A DNA stretch of 64,000 nt, from the NCBI GenBank assembly GCA_014898415.1, contig RCTD01000003.1, positions 2,666,001-2,730,000 on the forward strand, read 5' to 3'. Below, piece after piece: positions 20,554-31,853 of the stretch. Below the pieces are notes generated by a model, which was given only the letters and a program-made list of their open reading frames with translations, had not been told where the DNA came from and did no database searches. Made by a program: the position numbers and the translations under genes. The stretch comes from Stromatinia cepivora (Eukaryota > Ascomycota > Leotiomycetes > Helotiales > Sclerotiniaceae). Each line of letters begins with the position of its first letter. Position 1 is the first letter of the stretch.

Positions 20554-22473
20554 TTACCAAGTAGTCTGTGTTTGAGAAAACTCCTTTGCGTCCAATCCGA
20601 GATCTGCAAAGATAGGATCATCCTCCTCTAAAGCTTCAACACGGTCATGATCCTATCATAAAGTCAGCGTTGATGTTACCAGTAACAGTCACTACGGGCA
20701 TGCTAGTCACGCGGCAGACACCAAAAAGCTCTAGAGCTCAAGGACTTCAAGAGCTTCCGAGTTGTCCTTGAGAAGTTGGACATCGAGAAGCTCTATGCAA
20801 TATAAGTAATATCAGAGAAATCTTACCTCCTGTTCCAATTTATTCATTTCCTCCTCTGGGCTGATATTTTCATCATTCTTAATCTTTGATTCTCCCTCCC
20901 CAATCAACAACATTTGAGTACCTTCATAAGTCAAATGCTCCGGTACCAAAGATGTCCATCGCAAATCCCTGAATTTCTTCTGTAACTCCTCTGAATACTT
21001 TGCTACATGATCAGCTTTTACATTTGCCGGACTTGGTGCCTTTGGATTTTTGATCGAGCATGCAAACGATCCTTTTGCTTTAATACCTAGGTCTTTCTGA
21101 ATTTGGGAGATTTCAGGGTAGGTAATGTGATATGCGAGATGAGATTCACGACCGGTTGAGACAATAGCGTATACTCCTTCTGCGATAGGTCTTACAGGTG
21201 GTAGTTGAGATGGTCTGTTCAGTTGGTTAGTTAACTATGCTTTTTTTTTATTTCGAAACTCAATATATCATTTTTGATAAGCTGTGAGAACAGGGATTGA
21301 AAATAAAAATTGATCGGGGACTTCTACAAATTGCTTCTGACAAGCGACCGAAAGAGGTCAATAGAAAGGAAAGGAGAAGACAAAGATGAAAACATACCCA
21401 GACAACCGTTTCTTTAACTCTTCGACAGTCATACCCACTCCATCCACAAAGCACAAGAACTTATCTTGTTCACTCTTTGGCCATATCTTCTTCGATAAGG
21501 ACAATAAGCACGCATTGCTATCATCCTTCAAGGGACCTTTGGGAATTTTTGCATCAAGGGGAAGTGGGCGCAATACGAAATAACTCCGTGCTATATCTTC
21601 GATACCCCGAGGGGATCCTTCAAAGCTCACTCTGTGACGATAAAAAAAGTAGATTATTCCTTTCTCAAGAATGGACGAAGGTATTGATCGCTCCGAGGAG
21701 TCGTTGGTAATGGTTGATTGTTTAGATTCTCCAGAGTCATTTGATTGTTTGTCTTCAAGGACATGTAATGGCTTGATATCGTCAGTAACAATAGATTCGT
21801 TGATCGTGCTGGCATCAGGAACATAAACCCAATTGTCAGGGATAGAGGATTCCTCTCCTTTGCTTGTACCTCCGATGTCTTCTTCTGTCCTTTCGCCGCT
21901 ATTGGCATCTTCTATCGCGTCGCCTATATGGTGACTTTCATTGCCCGCGTTGTTTTGGAGAGGGAAAATGGAGGCATCGTTTACTAGAGTGGGAGAAAGC
22001 TTTGGTGCTCTCCCTGCTCTTTTTACGCTCAGACTTGACCCAAAATTTTGTCCTGGGGGAATTGCGCTGACGACAGGACCGGATGGCACGATCTGAGGCT
22101 TCCTCTCATCCGACTTCTCCTCTGCTTTCCCGTCTGACCTCTCATCTGACGTTTCTGATGCATCTGGTGCCTCATTCAAAAGAGTGTTGACCTCCTTCAG
22201 ATCAATCGGATTCTTCTTATTTTGGGCCTTTGCATGCGCAACCATGGCCTCGTACTCATCGCTCGAATCTGTCTTATTTGGTGAATCGATTTCTTCCTCT
22301 TCATCTTGGGCATTGGCAACTTCTTCAAATTGAACCTTTCTCTTCTTTCGACTCTCGGTTGGCTGTGTTGAAGATTCCCTTTTCTTGGTCGCGTAATCGA
22401 TCACATCTGTCTTTGATAAGTCACCGCTTCCTGCACCGGGTGAATTTAGTCCACCTTCGGTAGTTCCGCTCAT
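20554..22473 (-). CDS. Fungal protein of the 'BTB domain transcription factor' annotation family
   Basis: Exons 22473-21398, 21214-20827 and 20652-20554 (introns 183 and 174 nt) keep phase and give 520 aa. The N-terminal half is acidic, Ser-rich and disordered, with a basic stretch TESRKKRKVQFEE near residue 45 that could be a nuclear signal. The folded C-terminal half begins at about residue 275 with EKGIIYFFYRHRV and DIARSYFVLRPLP, continues with EGVYAIVSTGRESHLAYHIT and LTYEGTQMLLIGEGES, and ends in the family's conserved tail DDPIFADLGLDAKEFSQTQT. Fungal genomes carry orthologues annotated 'BTB domain transcription factor', though no BTB fold is evident to me. DNA binding is not shown by the sequence. 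The last exon is only 33 codons but is the most diagnostic part. Confidence 0.85.
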
Positions 22474-23391
22474 CTTTCTCTGTCAAAGGTCGTTATCTCT
22501 TCTTGAATTCCTTTTAACTCTCGCCGTCTTCGTTCTCCTTAATTTTGGTATATGAGATGTTTTGGTAGTAAGACTAATGTTATTCTTTGCTTCTACAATA
22601 TCAAAATTGTTGGGTTTTCTGGTAATGTTGTTATTATTATGATGTTGTTTCTGTTTACTTGAATCTGGGGAAATAGATTGTTTCTTTATGTTAATCTTCG
22701 TCTTTTCGTTCTTTCCCAAACGCGTCAGACGCGATTCACTGCAGCTGTCGAATTGAGGATCTCGATCATCAATGACGTATTTATTGCCACAATAATTTTT
22801 GTCCCGTCGAAAGATCTTACATTTGCACTTGAGCCAAAATAAACAAAGACACATTTTTATTAGATAATTTGTAGGTAATGGAATGGTAGGATACAATGTT
22901 CTTAGGAATACTGTAGGTAAATGAAACTTTGTTGTGTTGTGCGCATGCAACTATGCGATCTTGATGAAGGGGCGGAAAACACCCGCAAAAGTAAAATGAA
23001 CGCGTGAACTCGTGACTTCATTGATGATTTGCTTAAGCTGTCGCCACTAGGCTAACTGGTAAGATCTTACAATCAAAAAGTTATCTGAATTAATCTGCGA
23101 AAAGAGCCAATTGCAATCTTGTATCTTGATAACTCGGAATGCTGTTCAATATACCTATTCAAAATACACCATACATTTAGCTCTTCTCAGAAAGAAAAAT
23201 TCTACCGCTCGATTGCCAAAAGTTTAGATCGTTGTCTTAAATCTAGCATGAAGCTTAAGTTGGCCAACCACTTTCTGCTCGTTGGGCATCGAAACTCGAA
23301 TTTTATGAGCGCTGGAGGCCTGAAATTTTGACCCTTTTCTTTCTCATCTGTACCTCTCTTTCACCGGGTTTTAAGATTCAAGCTTTACCCC
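22474..23391. promoter_or_regulatory. Upstream region of the BTB-type gene
   Basis: Probably the 5' UTR and promoter of the BTB-type gene. A 155-codon minus-strand frame (22950-22483) begins with TTG rather than ATG and is Asn/Lys-rich without domain, so I treat it as non-coding leader. Confidence 0.4.
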
Positions 23392-23835
23392 TCAAATAAC
23401 CCTAAACATGTTACTTTTCACACCTCGTCCAAATCCATCAGTAACCGGCTTTCCTCCTTCATACGAGACACCTGCTGCTCCCTCCCTGCCCTCCATCTTT
23501 GCCTTTAACTCCTCATCCATTTCGGCAACTGTTTTCCTCTTCTTCTTCTCTTCTTTCTTCTCCCCATCGTTTGCATCTATTTTCTTTCTTGCATCCACTT
23601 CACTTGCCTCCTCAATCGTGTGTGTTTCCGCCTCCCCCATTGCTACTTTCTTTCTTGTTGCAGGCCCCATTTCGGACTTTGATCTTCCATCATCGTGAAA
23701 TTTTCTCAATATGGTTGGTAGCAAGGCTAGAGCACCAGGGCCTAGTAATCTCACTGGGATCGAATTCCTTGGTATGAGAATTGCCGACCGCGAAATGGAA
23801 AACACACTGCCGCTGGTTCTCCTGGTGAGCATCAT
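23392..23835 (-). CDS. Small conserved-looking mitochondrial-type protein, 147 aa
   Basis: Single-exon frame starting MMLTRRTSGSVFSISRSAIL, rich in Arg, Ser and hydrophobic residues without acids, as in a mitochondrial targeting sequence. A Lys/Glu-rich middle follows (DGEKKEEKKKRKTVAEMDEE) that may form a helix. The C-terminus is GKPVTDGFGRGVKSNMFRVI. Similar short fungal hypothetical proteins end in a related Arg-Gly...NMFR motif (from memory, not checked). Function unknown. The plus-strand frame over the same bases is a shadow. Confidence 0.65.
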   Translation of the reverse strand: MMLTRRTSGSVFSISRSAILIPRNSIPVRLLGPGALALLPTILRKFHDDGRSKSEMGPATRKKVAMGEAETHTIEEASEVDARKKIDANDGEKKEEKKKRKTVAEMDEELKAKMEGREGAAGVSYEGGKPVTDGFGRGVKSNMFRVI

Positions 23836-24374
23836 GACAATCGTCGAAGGGTGCTACTGCAACGTATTTTGATATAATCTTTTCGTATATTGAATGAACC
23901 AAGACATTTTTTGGTCATGAAAATTGGTGCAGGTCGCCTCCAACCTGCAGCGATCACCAAAAATTACATCATAGCCTGCTCGTGACCCGCACGTGACCCG
24001 CTAATTTACCACTGCAATCTTCTCGAGCTTCTTTCCCAACAACTTCATGAAATTTCGCAACGACCTTGTTTATTTTCAGCCTCTCAAATTAAAAATCAGA
24101 TTTCAGTCCAAATATAAACTTGGGATTCAGTCTCACGAATATACTAAAAATGCAGGACATTGACAGCCCTAACTTTGAGATTGGAGTAAACGCTGAAGTG
24201 ACTCTGCAATGCGAGATTTCAGATGGTTTAATGACTACTATCTCATCGCAAGTCTCGAACTACACACAATGAGTTCTCGCATCCCATCCAAAGAGTTCCC
24301 GTTGTGTCCTCCTGTGACTTAAACTTGACATTCGGTACCTCCGTATCTAGTCACTCGCATCATATAGTTGAACA
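23836..24374. other. Intergenic with one short ORF
   Basis: A 40-codon plus frame at 24150-24272 starts MQDIDSPNFEIGVNAEVTLQ and ends in TGA. It could be an exon but has no clear partner. CACGTGACCCGC occurs twice at about 23980-24000. Confidence 0.25.
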
Positions 24375-25171
24375 TTGCACCGTCTTAGGCCTCACGTCAT
24401 TCCGTCAAGCTCCAATCCAAAATTTGGACTAGAATATGGTGTTCTTCCTTTAGGATTAAACATAAACCTTGAGGCCTTTTACGCCATTGGTGAAGTCACT
24501 CTTTCGTTGGGTGTTTTGCTTTACTCACCCCGCAGATTTTATGATATCTATGGAGTATATGAAGTATGTGTTGCATCTCTACAGATTCCTCTACATAGCG
24601 GCTAGTTGAAGAACCCACATGATCCGATTAAGTGAAGGACTGGAAGACTGGAGTGAAGATGGGATGCGAAATGAATCGAGGGTTTGTGAAAGCAATTCTT
24701 CATTCCGAATTTAGCAGGAAAGAAAAAATGGTAAAAACCTACGTCCTGGTTTCGTTATACCGCCCGCAGCAATGTTAATATGAACCCATTATAATCTTCA
24801 GCACAATAACTAGTATTGAACATGATGACGAGTGTCATTCGCAAGAAGCCAAGAAGTCATGGCTGCGGAAATATCTCGCGAGCAAGACGAGCCTTCCAGC
24901 ATTGCCACCAGAAGAGAATCAGTTCAGTTCTTGTCCTGCGTTTGAGATCCCCGAAGCAAAATTCCACATTTTAGATCTTCAGCACCACGACAGGATCTCG
25001 ATAGTGAAACAACTAAAATCATCGGACAAAAGGTGCCAAGAACCAGGGAGACTCGTATCACACTTGAAAATGAGACAGAAAGAAGTGCTATGCTTTCAAT
25101 GTCTACTAGAAGAACGAAATATTGAATTCTGGCATGAAATGGTACTAACAGAAGATGACAAGGAAGTGTAA
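24375..25171 (+). CDS. Possible exons of an unrecognised gene or gene remnant
   Basis: Two open stretches. At 24453-24605, following a TTTAG acceptor, it reads GLNINLEAFYAIGEVTLSLG and ends in TAG. At about 24808-25171 a frame of about 120 codons without an initial ATG reads HDDECHSQEAKKSWLRKYL, later QKEVLCFQCLLEERNIEFW, and ends DDKEV and TAA. The second looks like a terminal exon. I cannot connect them or find a start. The phrase EVTL also occurs in the 24150 ORF, suggesting a duplicated fragment. Confidence 0.25.
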
Positions 25172-25710
25172 AGATGAGCTTTCATATACATTGGTGGATT
25201 GATTTTACAATATACATTTCTTTCCTCTAGACCCATGCTCGGACGTCACACTTATGCACTCGCTGACAAACACTCAACTAATTGCGATGTCTTTTTTGGA
25301 AGTACTCAGGGTTTTGTTACATATCGCATTTATTATAGAGCGCACTCGTCAAGTGACCTTCGCTGGGACTGCCGAAAGTTCTGCAGTTCTGCTGCATGTC
25401 GCATTTACTATTGAACTGCTGAATTCAAGCACTCCTCCCTAGGGGCCAGAACATGGAACATAAATTACACTATCATGCTAGATCTCTTCACTACTCTCAT
25501 TTATCTCCCTAACAACATATCAAGTTGTTTTAGAGCGCGGAGCTTGGAGCTGGCGCTACATTCAGCTGTGTTGGTAGAGGACGGAGGAATGATTGATTGA
25601 AGAATGAAATGGTGACCTCCATCTGTTCCTTTCCTGACACCGCCCTTTTGGCCCGCTGATTTATTGGCACGGAGATTTTTGAAGGCTCTGGAAGTGTTCT
25701 TTTCAACCTA

Positions 25711-25908
25711 TGCAATTTTATTTTTCTTTCTGCCATGCCTATCTGATTCATCAACGTTCAGGCCATCAGAGGCAATATTCAGAAAGATTATGATACAGCT
25801 CCCGTCATTCTCCCTATTCATTACTGCGGAATGATCTGGAGCATCTATAAGTAGCTCTTTCTTTCGTTCCTGGAGGCCACACCAATATTTCAGGAGGGGC
25901 TCGAACAT
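25711..25908 (-). CDS. Possible small ORF, 66 aa
   Basis: ATG-started frame beginning MFEPLLKYWCGLQERKKELL and ending in basic KKNKIA. No domain recognised. It stands in a 1.3-kb stretch that otherwise holds nothing clear. Confidence 0.2.
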
Positions 25909-26452
25909 GGTTCAGATGGGTGGGTGAAGTGACTGGGAAATTGATTGAAGAGATGCACAACTAGATTAGGAACCTGAGAGGGCTATATGAGAATGAATTC
26001 TGGCCTTTCGAACGTGAAGTCTAGGGAGGAATTGGCCGTCCTCTTCCTCTACATTATAGCTACTTCATGCTACATCTGCGTAAATAACACTCATTCCGTC
26101 CGTCCTTTCTACCAAACTGCTCACTTGAGAATTGTCTTAAAGACCAACAATGAAGTAAAAGGGCAAAACCAAGGAAGAAATAGAGAAGGGATGCCGGACG
26201 AATTATTTAAGATATCATTTTATTATATGGAATGCTAGTCGTAGGCGTACCAGTATAATCTTCTCCCTTCTGAGGCAAAGCTCCTCAAATACAGCATAGT
26301 CCCGTCGACCTAAATCAAGTCCACTGCTCAGAAGAAGCGACAACAAATGTAATTCGAAGTCTATCAACCATGCTACCATTATCAGACTCAAAACGCAGCA
26401 CCGCATGCAACTCTTAATCTATTCCACAGCCTGAAACATATCCCCAACCGCA

Positions 26453-27133
26453 TCAGTCATCATACAGTGTAGCATCTCCACAAACACTATTCTTAACCAT
26501 AGTCTTATCAATACAAGCAGCCAACATCGCCATCTGATGAAGCGTCATACACTCACCTATATCCTCGCCTCCACTGCGCAAAATCCGCTTCACATGACTA
26601 TTAACCTTCTCACTAAAATCAACCATCATCTTCTCCTCCTTCACATCCAACTCCGTAGCAAGAATCAAAAATTCCGTCCAAAAAGTCTCAAACGTTCCTA
26701 TCTTTTCCTCTTGCTTGAGTTCCAAATATTTTTTCTCGGCTACTTCTCTTCGAAATGGATTGCCATAAACCTGTTTCAGATATCCCAACATTATATCTGC
26801 AGATCCAAAATTCTTTTCTCGGATGTGTACAGATGCTCTAATGCCTACTCGAGATATGATATAGGCAAGACGAGTAGCTTCTTTGTAGTTATCCCCGTCG
26901 ATCTTCATCTGTATTTTGTTCATCCAGTCTTCGAAATCCATGGAATGTTTTCCATTTTTGTCGGCTTCGAAAATGGGAGGATCGGGTAAAAGTCGAGTTG
27001 GTAGCGCAGTAGCAGTTTGCTCATTCTGCTTCTGGTTTTGAGAAAGAAAAGCAATGATGGCTTTATTCCCTATGATCTCTGACTCGAGCTCAGCGACTCT
27101 GGCCTGTAAGGAGGCGATGTTTTTGTCGGTCAT
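26453..27133 (-). CDS. Free-standing Gag-like protein (LTR-retrotransposon type), 226 aa
   Basis: Intact single-exon frame starting MTDKNIASLQARVAELESEI with an N-terminal coiled coil (about residues 5-45). The typical fungal Gypsy-type Gag core follows: LPDPPIFEADK, then MDFEDWMNKIQMKIDGD, ATRLAYIISRVGIRA, and YLKQVYGNPFRREVAEKKYL with TFETFWTEFLILA. No zinc knuckle is present at the C-terminus, and no protease, reverse transcriptase or integrase frame is found within the flanking 2 kb. I saw no LTR pair. It may be a surviving Gag fragment of an old element or a domesticated single-gene Gag. The intact frame slightly favours recent insertion or use. Confidence 0.75.
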   Translation of the reverse strand: MTDKNIASLQARVAELESEIIGNKAIIAFLSQNQKQNEQTATALPTRLLPDPPIFEADKNGKHSMDFEDWMNKIQMKIDGDNYKEATRLAYIISRVGIRASVHIREKNFGSADIMLGYLKQVYGNPFRREVAEKKYLELKQEEKIGTFETFWTEFLILATELDVKEEKMMVDFSEKVNSHVKRILRSGGEDIGECMTLHQMAMLAACIDKTMVKNSVCGDATLYDD

Positions 27134-28407
27134 CTTGAATGTTGAAGTGGTGTATTGGCTCGTTCAGGTGTTGATGTTGAGGGGTTTCAAAGGATTCAAG
27201 TTCAGGTTCGATCGAGTGTAAAATTTCAGAGGAAGTCCAAGTAGACCAAGAATCTACTGTGTTCATTAAGTGTGGCGTCTGATGCCGTATAATTCACTTA
27301 TTTTATTAAATATTTCCCATTCTCGCGGCCGGTGGTATGAAATTATAGAATCTTCAGCAATAGAGACTCAGAACAATCTAATCTAATTCCTCTCTAAAGA
27401 TGATGAGCGCACTTAGCGATCTTCCATCTTTCCACGACAAACTTAGTATGGTGAATCCAAAATCTTCATAGATGGCTTAATATACTACTTCAAGACCCTT
27501 CTTTCTCAGTGGATTTTGCCAGGAAATACACAGCCGCATTGGCTCGCTTAACTAGATTCAATCAACCTTCCGTGCCAATAATCAGCACAAAAACAGTCGG
27601 GTATATTCAATTCATTTGCTAATATTATAAAAAAGAAGAGCTTAATTCTGATCATATAATATAACATCATACTCTAACAATAAACATACCACCCAGCCTC
27701 TCCACAAAGCTCCAGATACGAACTCACCAATATGAAGCAATCTTAGCCGACCTCAGCACGCTCAGCTATCCAGACACACCTCTTTTCAATAAAACAGAAC
27801 CTAATGGCTTTCCACAGTAAAGAATAAAGGGATATACTTTCTAGACTGTTCATTCATTCATTGATCCAAACTCTCCAATCTATTCTCTATTAATGATTCA
27901 TATTTATTACCTCATCTCCAAAACTAAAACTAACAACCACCTCCGACGTATTTTACACAAAGGATATCATCTCAAGGAACATGTATAGATCTTAAATCTA
28001 GATACAAGGTACTAGAGTATAGTAAGTACAATCAAGTAATCTTACACAACCACCACCAACTAAAAGAAAACTATATAAATATTCTAGAATGCAGCTAATT
28101 TACTATTAGCGATGGAAATACTGAAAGCTAATTAGATGTAAATAATATTCTTAATAGTAGTAATTAGATGATACATTTTATATTCACTTTTAAAAGTCAA
28201 TAGTTATAACTCTACTACGAAGTATAGCATATTAGATTTGTAATACTGTGTTCAATTGAGTCTACATATAAATGTTTAATAATTTCAAAACTCCCCGCTA
28301 ATGGTATTTCCCAATTCCCCAACCAAGTCAAGCCCAACCAAAAGCAACCACCTAAATACACCGCACCAAAAAACACCCCATTCAAAAACACCCCTTCGCC
28401 CGTCTAC
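27134..28407. other. Intergenic, A+T-rich, no gene seen
   Basis: Many short A/T runs, especially 28080-28290. Nothing codes convincingly. I found no retrotransposon LTR next to the Gag ORF. Confidence 0.4.
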
Positions 28408-30615
28408 TCACAACTCCTCCTCCCCCCCTTCCCCCTCCCCCTCCCCTCCACCACCAACCCCACTCCCCTCAATACTCTCCATCAAACTCTCCTCCCCACT
28501 CTCCTCTCTAGCCCAGCCATAACCCTCCACAAACCCCTCTTCTCTTACACACCTCTCCAATTTCAACCCTTCTCTCTGCACCCACTGCCTAGCCATCTCT
28601 TTATCTACTTTAACTTTATATCCCTTATTGCCTTTCCCAGTTTTGCCTGCGCCTACTTTCTCCAGAACACCCATGCTCCTCAATACACCTAGTACATCTT
28701 CCACCGCTATCCATGTGCCCTTACTAATAGCTTCTACGGTTGTTACACCGCAATTATTTTCCAAAGGTGGTGTTGCTGGTAATTTAGGGGCTGGTGCTGA
28801 TTTTGCTGGTTTGGGTGTTGATTTAGCCGATACAGTCGGCGTATCTTTCGATTGAGAAAGCGTTTGAGGTTGCATCCCCACACCCTTCATACCCTTTCTC
28901 CAACCCTTCCCCATACCCTTGCCCGAAGGTTTCTTAGGCGTTGGTTTTTGAACCACTTTCACAACTTCAATTTCTTCCTCCTCTTCTCCCTCCACATCCT
29001 CCATAATATCCTCACCTTCCTCCAATTCCAATAAATACCTCGCCACCTCCGCACCCCAGAATCTCCCATACCCCTTTCTGCCCAACTCGCTTATTGGTTT
29101 TTCCGGTCCGCCAAGCAAACCTTCTCTCCTACTAATCCCATAACTCACGCCTATGAGGATACTACCCAGACCTTTCTTTTGCCAAGGAGGAAATACCAGG
29201 ATACAAGCGAGATTATTATTATCCCAGGACATTTTTTCCTTTGAGAAGAAACCTATGATTTGTTTTTCGGCAGTATCAACATCTGTGTGGACGAGGAGGA
29301 AATAGTTGAATGACTGGACGTCATAGAGAACGGATTTATTATCGAGGAAGAGTTTGGCGAAAAGGGAGAGGGATTGTGAGAAAGTCTGTTCGGTATGCTA
29401 TGTTAGCATGTATTTAATGAATTTGTTATAAAAGTAGGGTAAGGTAGGAAGTAAAATTACAAAACTTACACCCTCGACCTCTCCATCCACTTCCCAAACA
29501 CTCCACTCTCCACCCTCCTCATGTTCATAAACACAATTTCCAGGAACAGTTCCCTTCCTTTCACAACATTCCCTGTGTCTTGCCATCTCTCCCCCACTAA
29601 CAGTATATCCAAAACACCAATTACAGACATACAATCTATCAACCTGCAATCCCTTTGCTCCCCTAGCATCTCTCTCACTTCCACCTTTGGTACTCTTCCC
29701 ACTCTTTCCACTTTTTCCACTCTTCCCACTCTTACTACTCTTCCCGCTCCCCTGACTAACACCCTGAGGGTGGCTTTCCACATTTCCATTCCCAATAATA
29801 TCCCTAGGATAATGACTCGAATACCAACTCTTAAAACAGAGATCCCCAAAAACAACATCATCAATATTCCTCTCTTTTTCTCTGTCCTCATCATCCCTTA
29901 TACTATTTGCGACTCCCTTACTCTCTTCCCTTCCACTTTTCTCTTCAGAAGGTGAACTCCTCCCCGTATCAACTTCAATCGCATCGCCATCCTGATCGCC
30001 CTCCGATTCTTCAGCTGGGGGCGATGGCAATGAATTTTCCATACTAACCGTAACATCTCTCTCCCTCGTCCTTTCTCTCGGCATATCTCTTTCCCCAATT
30101 GATTCCCTTCCACCTATAACTGTAGCAATAATGGATCCATTAACACGACTAGCCGCGCTTGTTCTTCTGCGTTTAGGTGTATTTGCAGATTCTCGTTCTT
30201 GCTTATAGGTAATTTCGCCCATTGTCATTCCATTCATAGTATTTCCATTTCCACCATTTCCACCATTTCCACCATTTCCACCATTTCCACCATTTCCACC
30301 ATTTCCACTCTCCTCATCCTCTTCCCCATCAACCTCACGTGGCCGTTTCCTACCCTGCGGATGCGGACTCGTCGTGATACCAAATTCCGCCAATCCCCTC
30401 TGTCTTTTCTCCCCAGTACTTGTTCTCCCAGCACTAGTTCTCCTGGATCTATCAACCTCAACCTCAACCCCATTTGCACCAACCATCATTGTAGTAGTTG
30501 TTGTCGTAGTAGTTTGTACCGTGATTGTATTTGGAGAACTATTCACGGCCGAATTCGCAAGTGCATCGGGCGAATTTACTCTGCGGTCTCGTTTTCGTAA
30601 GGTTCGTGGTGGCAT
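28408..30615 (-). CDS. MYST-family histone acetyltransferase, spliced
   Basis: Transfers acetyl from acetyl-CoA to histone lysines in the nucleus. Exons 30615-29470 and 29385-28408 (84-nt intron, donor GTAAGT) keep phase and give 707 aa. The first 300 residues are disordered, with a Gly-Gly-Asn repeat (30243-30308) and a later Lys-Ser-Gly repeat. A MYST zinc finger follows: C331, C334, H347, C351 in LYVCNWCFGY...RHRECC. The HAT core has LFAKLFLDNKSVLYDV, the acetyl-CoA loop PWQKKGLGS, catalytic Cys443 and Glu477. Their 34-residue spacing equals that of the Cys and Glu of yeast Esa1. A long acidic/Lys insert splits the core from the C-terminal helices (VEAISKGTWIAVEDVLGVL). The tail is Gly/Glu-rich. 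A Sas2/Sas3 type is more likely than Esa1, as no chromodomain is seen. The ATG at 30615 is chosen, since the 5' extension has only TTG. Confidence 0.88.
30243..30308 (-). repeat. 9-bp coding minisatellite, Gly-Gly-Asn
   Basis: About six tandem CCACCATTT units on the plus strand, inside exon 1 of the MYST gene. They encode a Gly-Gly-Asn run in a disordered region and are likely to vary in length between strains. Confidence 0.85.
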
Positions 30616-31853
30616 CTTGGTTTCTCTCGTAGATGTAATCGATATTGGGGGTTTGGTGTTGTGAGAAGAGTAGGTAGGTAAAGTAACTGCAAACCCCCTC
30701 AAATGTATCCTGCGGTTTGTAATTCGCAGTTGAATCGCGATGTGATGATAGTATGTGGTAATGACAAGTGCGATTGGAGTAGATATCTCTGTCGCTGTAG
30801 GGTAAATGGGATTGGATTGGATTGATGTTTCCAGCAGATTTCCTGTCGCGAATAGAATATCAATAAATTATTACCTAAAATTCATGCTCTACAATTAATG
30901 CGCTTTACCTCATACGGTTTCTTCGTGATAATAAAGGTAGGTAAATATCCGTATGTAAAGTCCAGAAAATCAAGTCGCAGTAATGGATTCTAATTGCAGT
31001 GACAATTGCAGTGACAATTGCAGTACAACTTTCAAGTGCAAGATTCGATACTATAGCAAAATCAAATCATCCAATATTCTTCTCCACCGTATCATTCTTT
31101 CCACCATACAAACAAAGTTCTCCCTTTATTTTCCTCAAAAGAAAAACCGTACAAGAGGTAAATTATTCACTATAATAATTTCTTCAATTTAACAATCGCG
31201 CTGAAGATGAAGATGAAGATGAAGATGAAGCTACAGCTGTTTACATCACCGTACCGCGACAAGGCTTCTGACAAGGCTTATGTCAAGGCTTCTGTATCCA
31301 CAAGGCTCTCCACTGAATCCTGCAAGGCTACCAATCCATATTTCATCCACAACCACATACCTCATCCACCAAAGTTCTGCATATCATCGTGCAATAGTTA
31401 TTAAACACATAATCATACATCACACATCACATCAACATAATCATCATTTAAAACCCCACATACATATCACATTAACGAAATTGTCATTGTGTACAAAAAG
31501 AACACTCTAGTCATTACTACCTAGCTAGCTTCTGCATATAGATCGTGCAATTGCATCGCATCGCATGCAAAGAGAGTTAAAGTTGCTTGTAAGAAAAGGT
31601 AAAACTAATGTAGCAGCGGGATTTCCTTCATATCATGTTCTAATCTCGAGCAATTTGCAGGTCGTAATCTTCGCAATCCATGAACAGAAATCCCAGTTGG
31701 GAAAAGAGGTAATGTAGCAAAACAAGTTATGGTTATGAAGTGCCACCAAACCAAATCTTCCCCTCGCTTCACCATCCCATGCCAAAAGTTGCATTTGCAC
31801 CCAGATTTGTATACATCTTCGCAAGCCTTCCCCTCCAATTCCCAGTTCCCATC
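30616..31853. other. MYST promoter and Rpn3 3' flank
   Basis: Holds the upstream region of the MYST gene and the 3' flank of Rpn3. It has a GACAATTGCAGT tandem near 30998-31024, (GAAGAT)n at 31204-31231 and scattered ACAAGGCT repeats near 31258-31330. No gene supported. Confidence 0.4.

Noticed and set aside
22483..22950. 155-codon minus ORF just 5' of the BTB-type gene
   Set aside because: Starts with TTG, Asn/Lys-rich low complexity, same strand and adjacent to the real ATG; better read as 5' leader.
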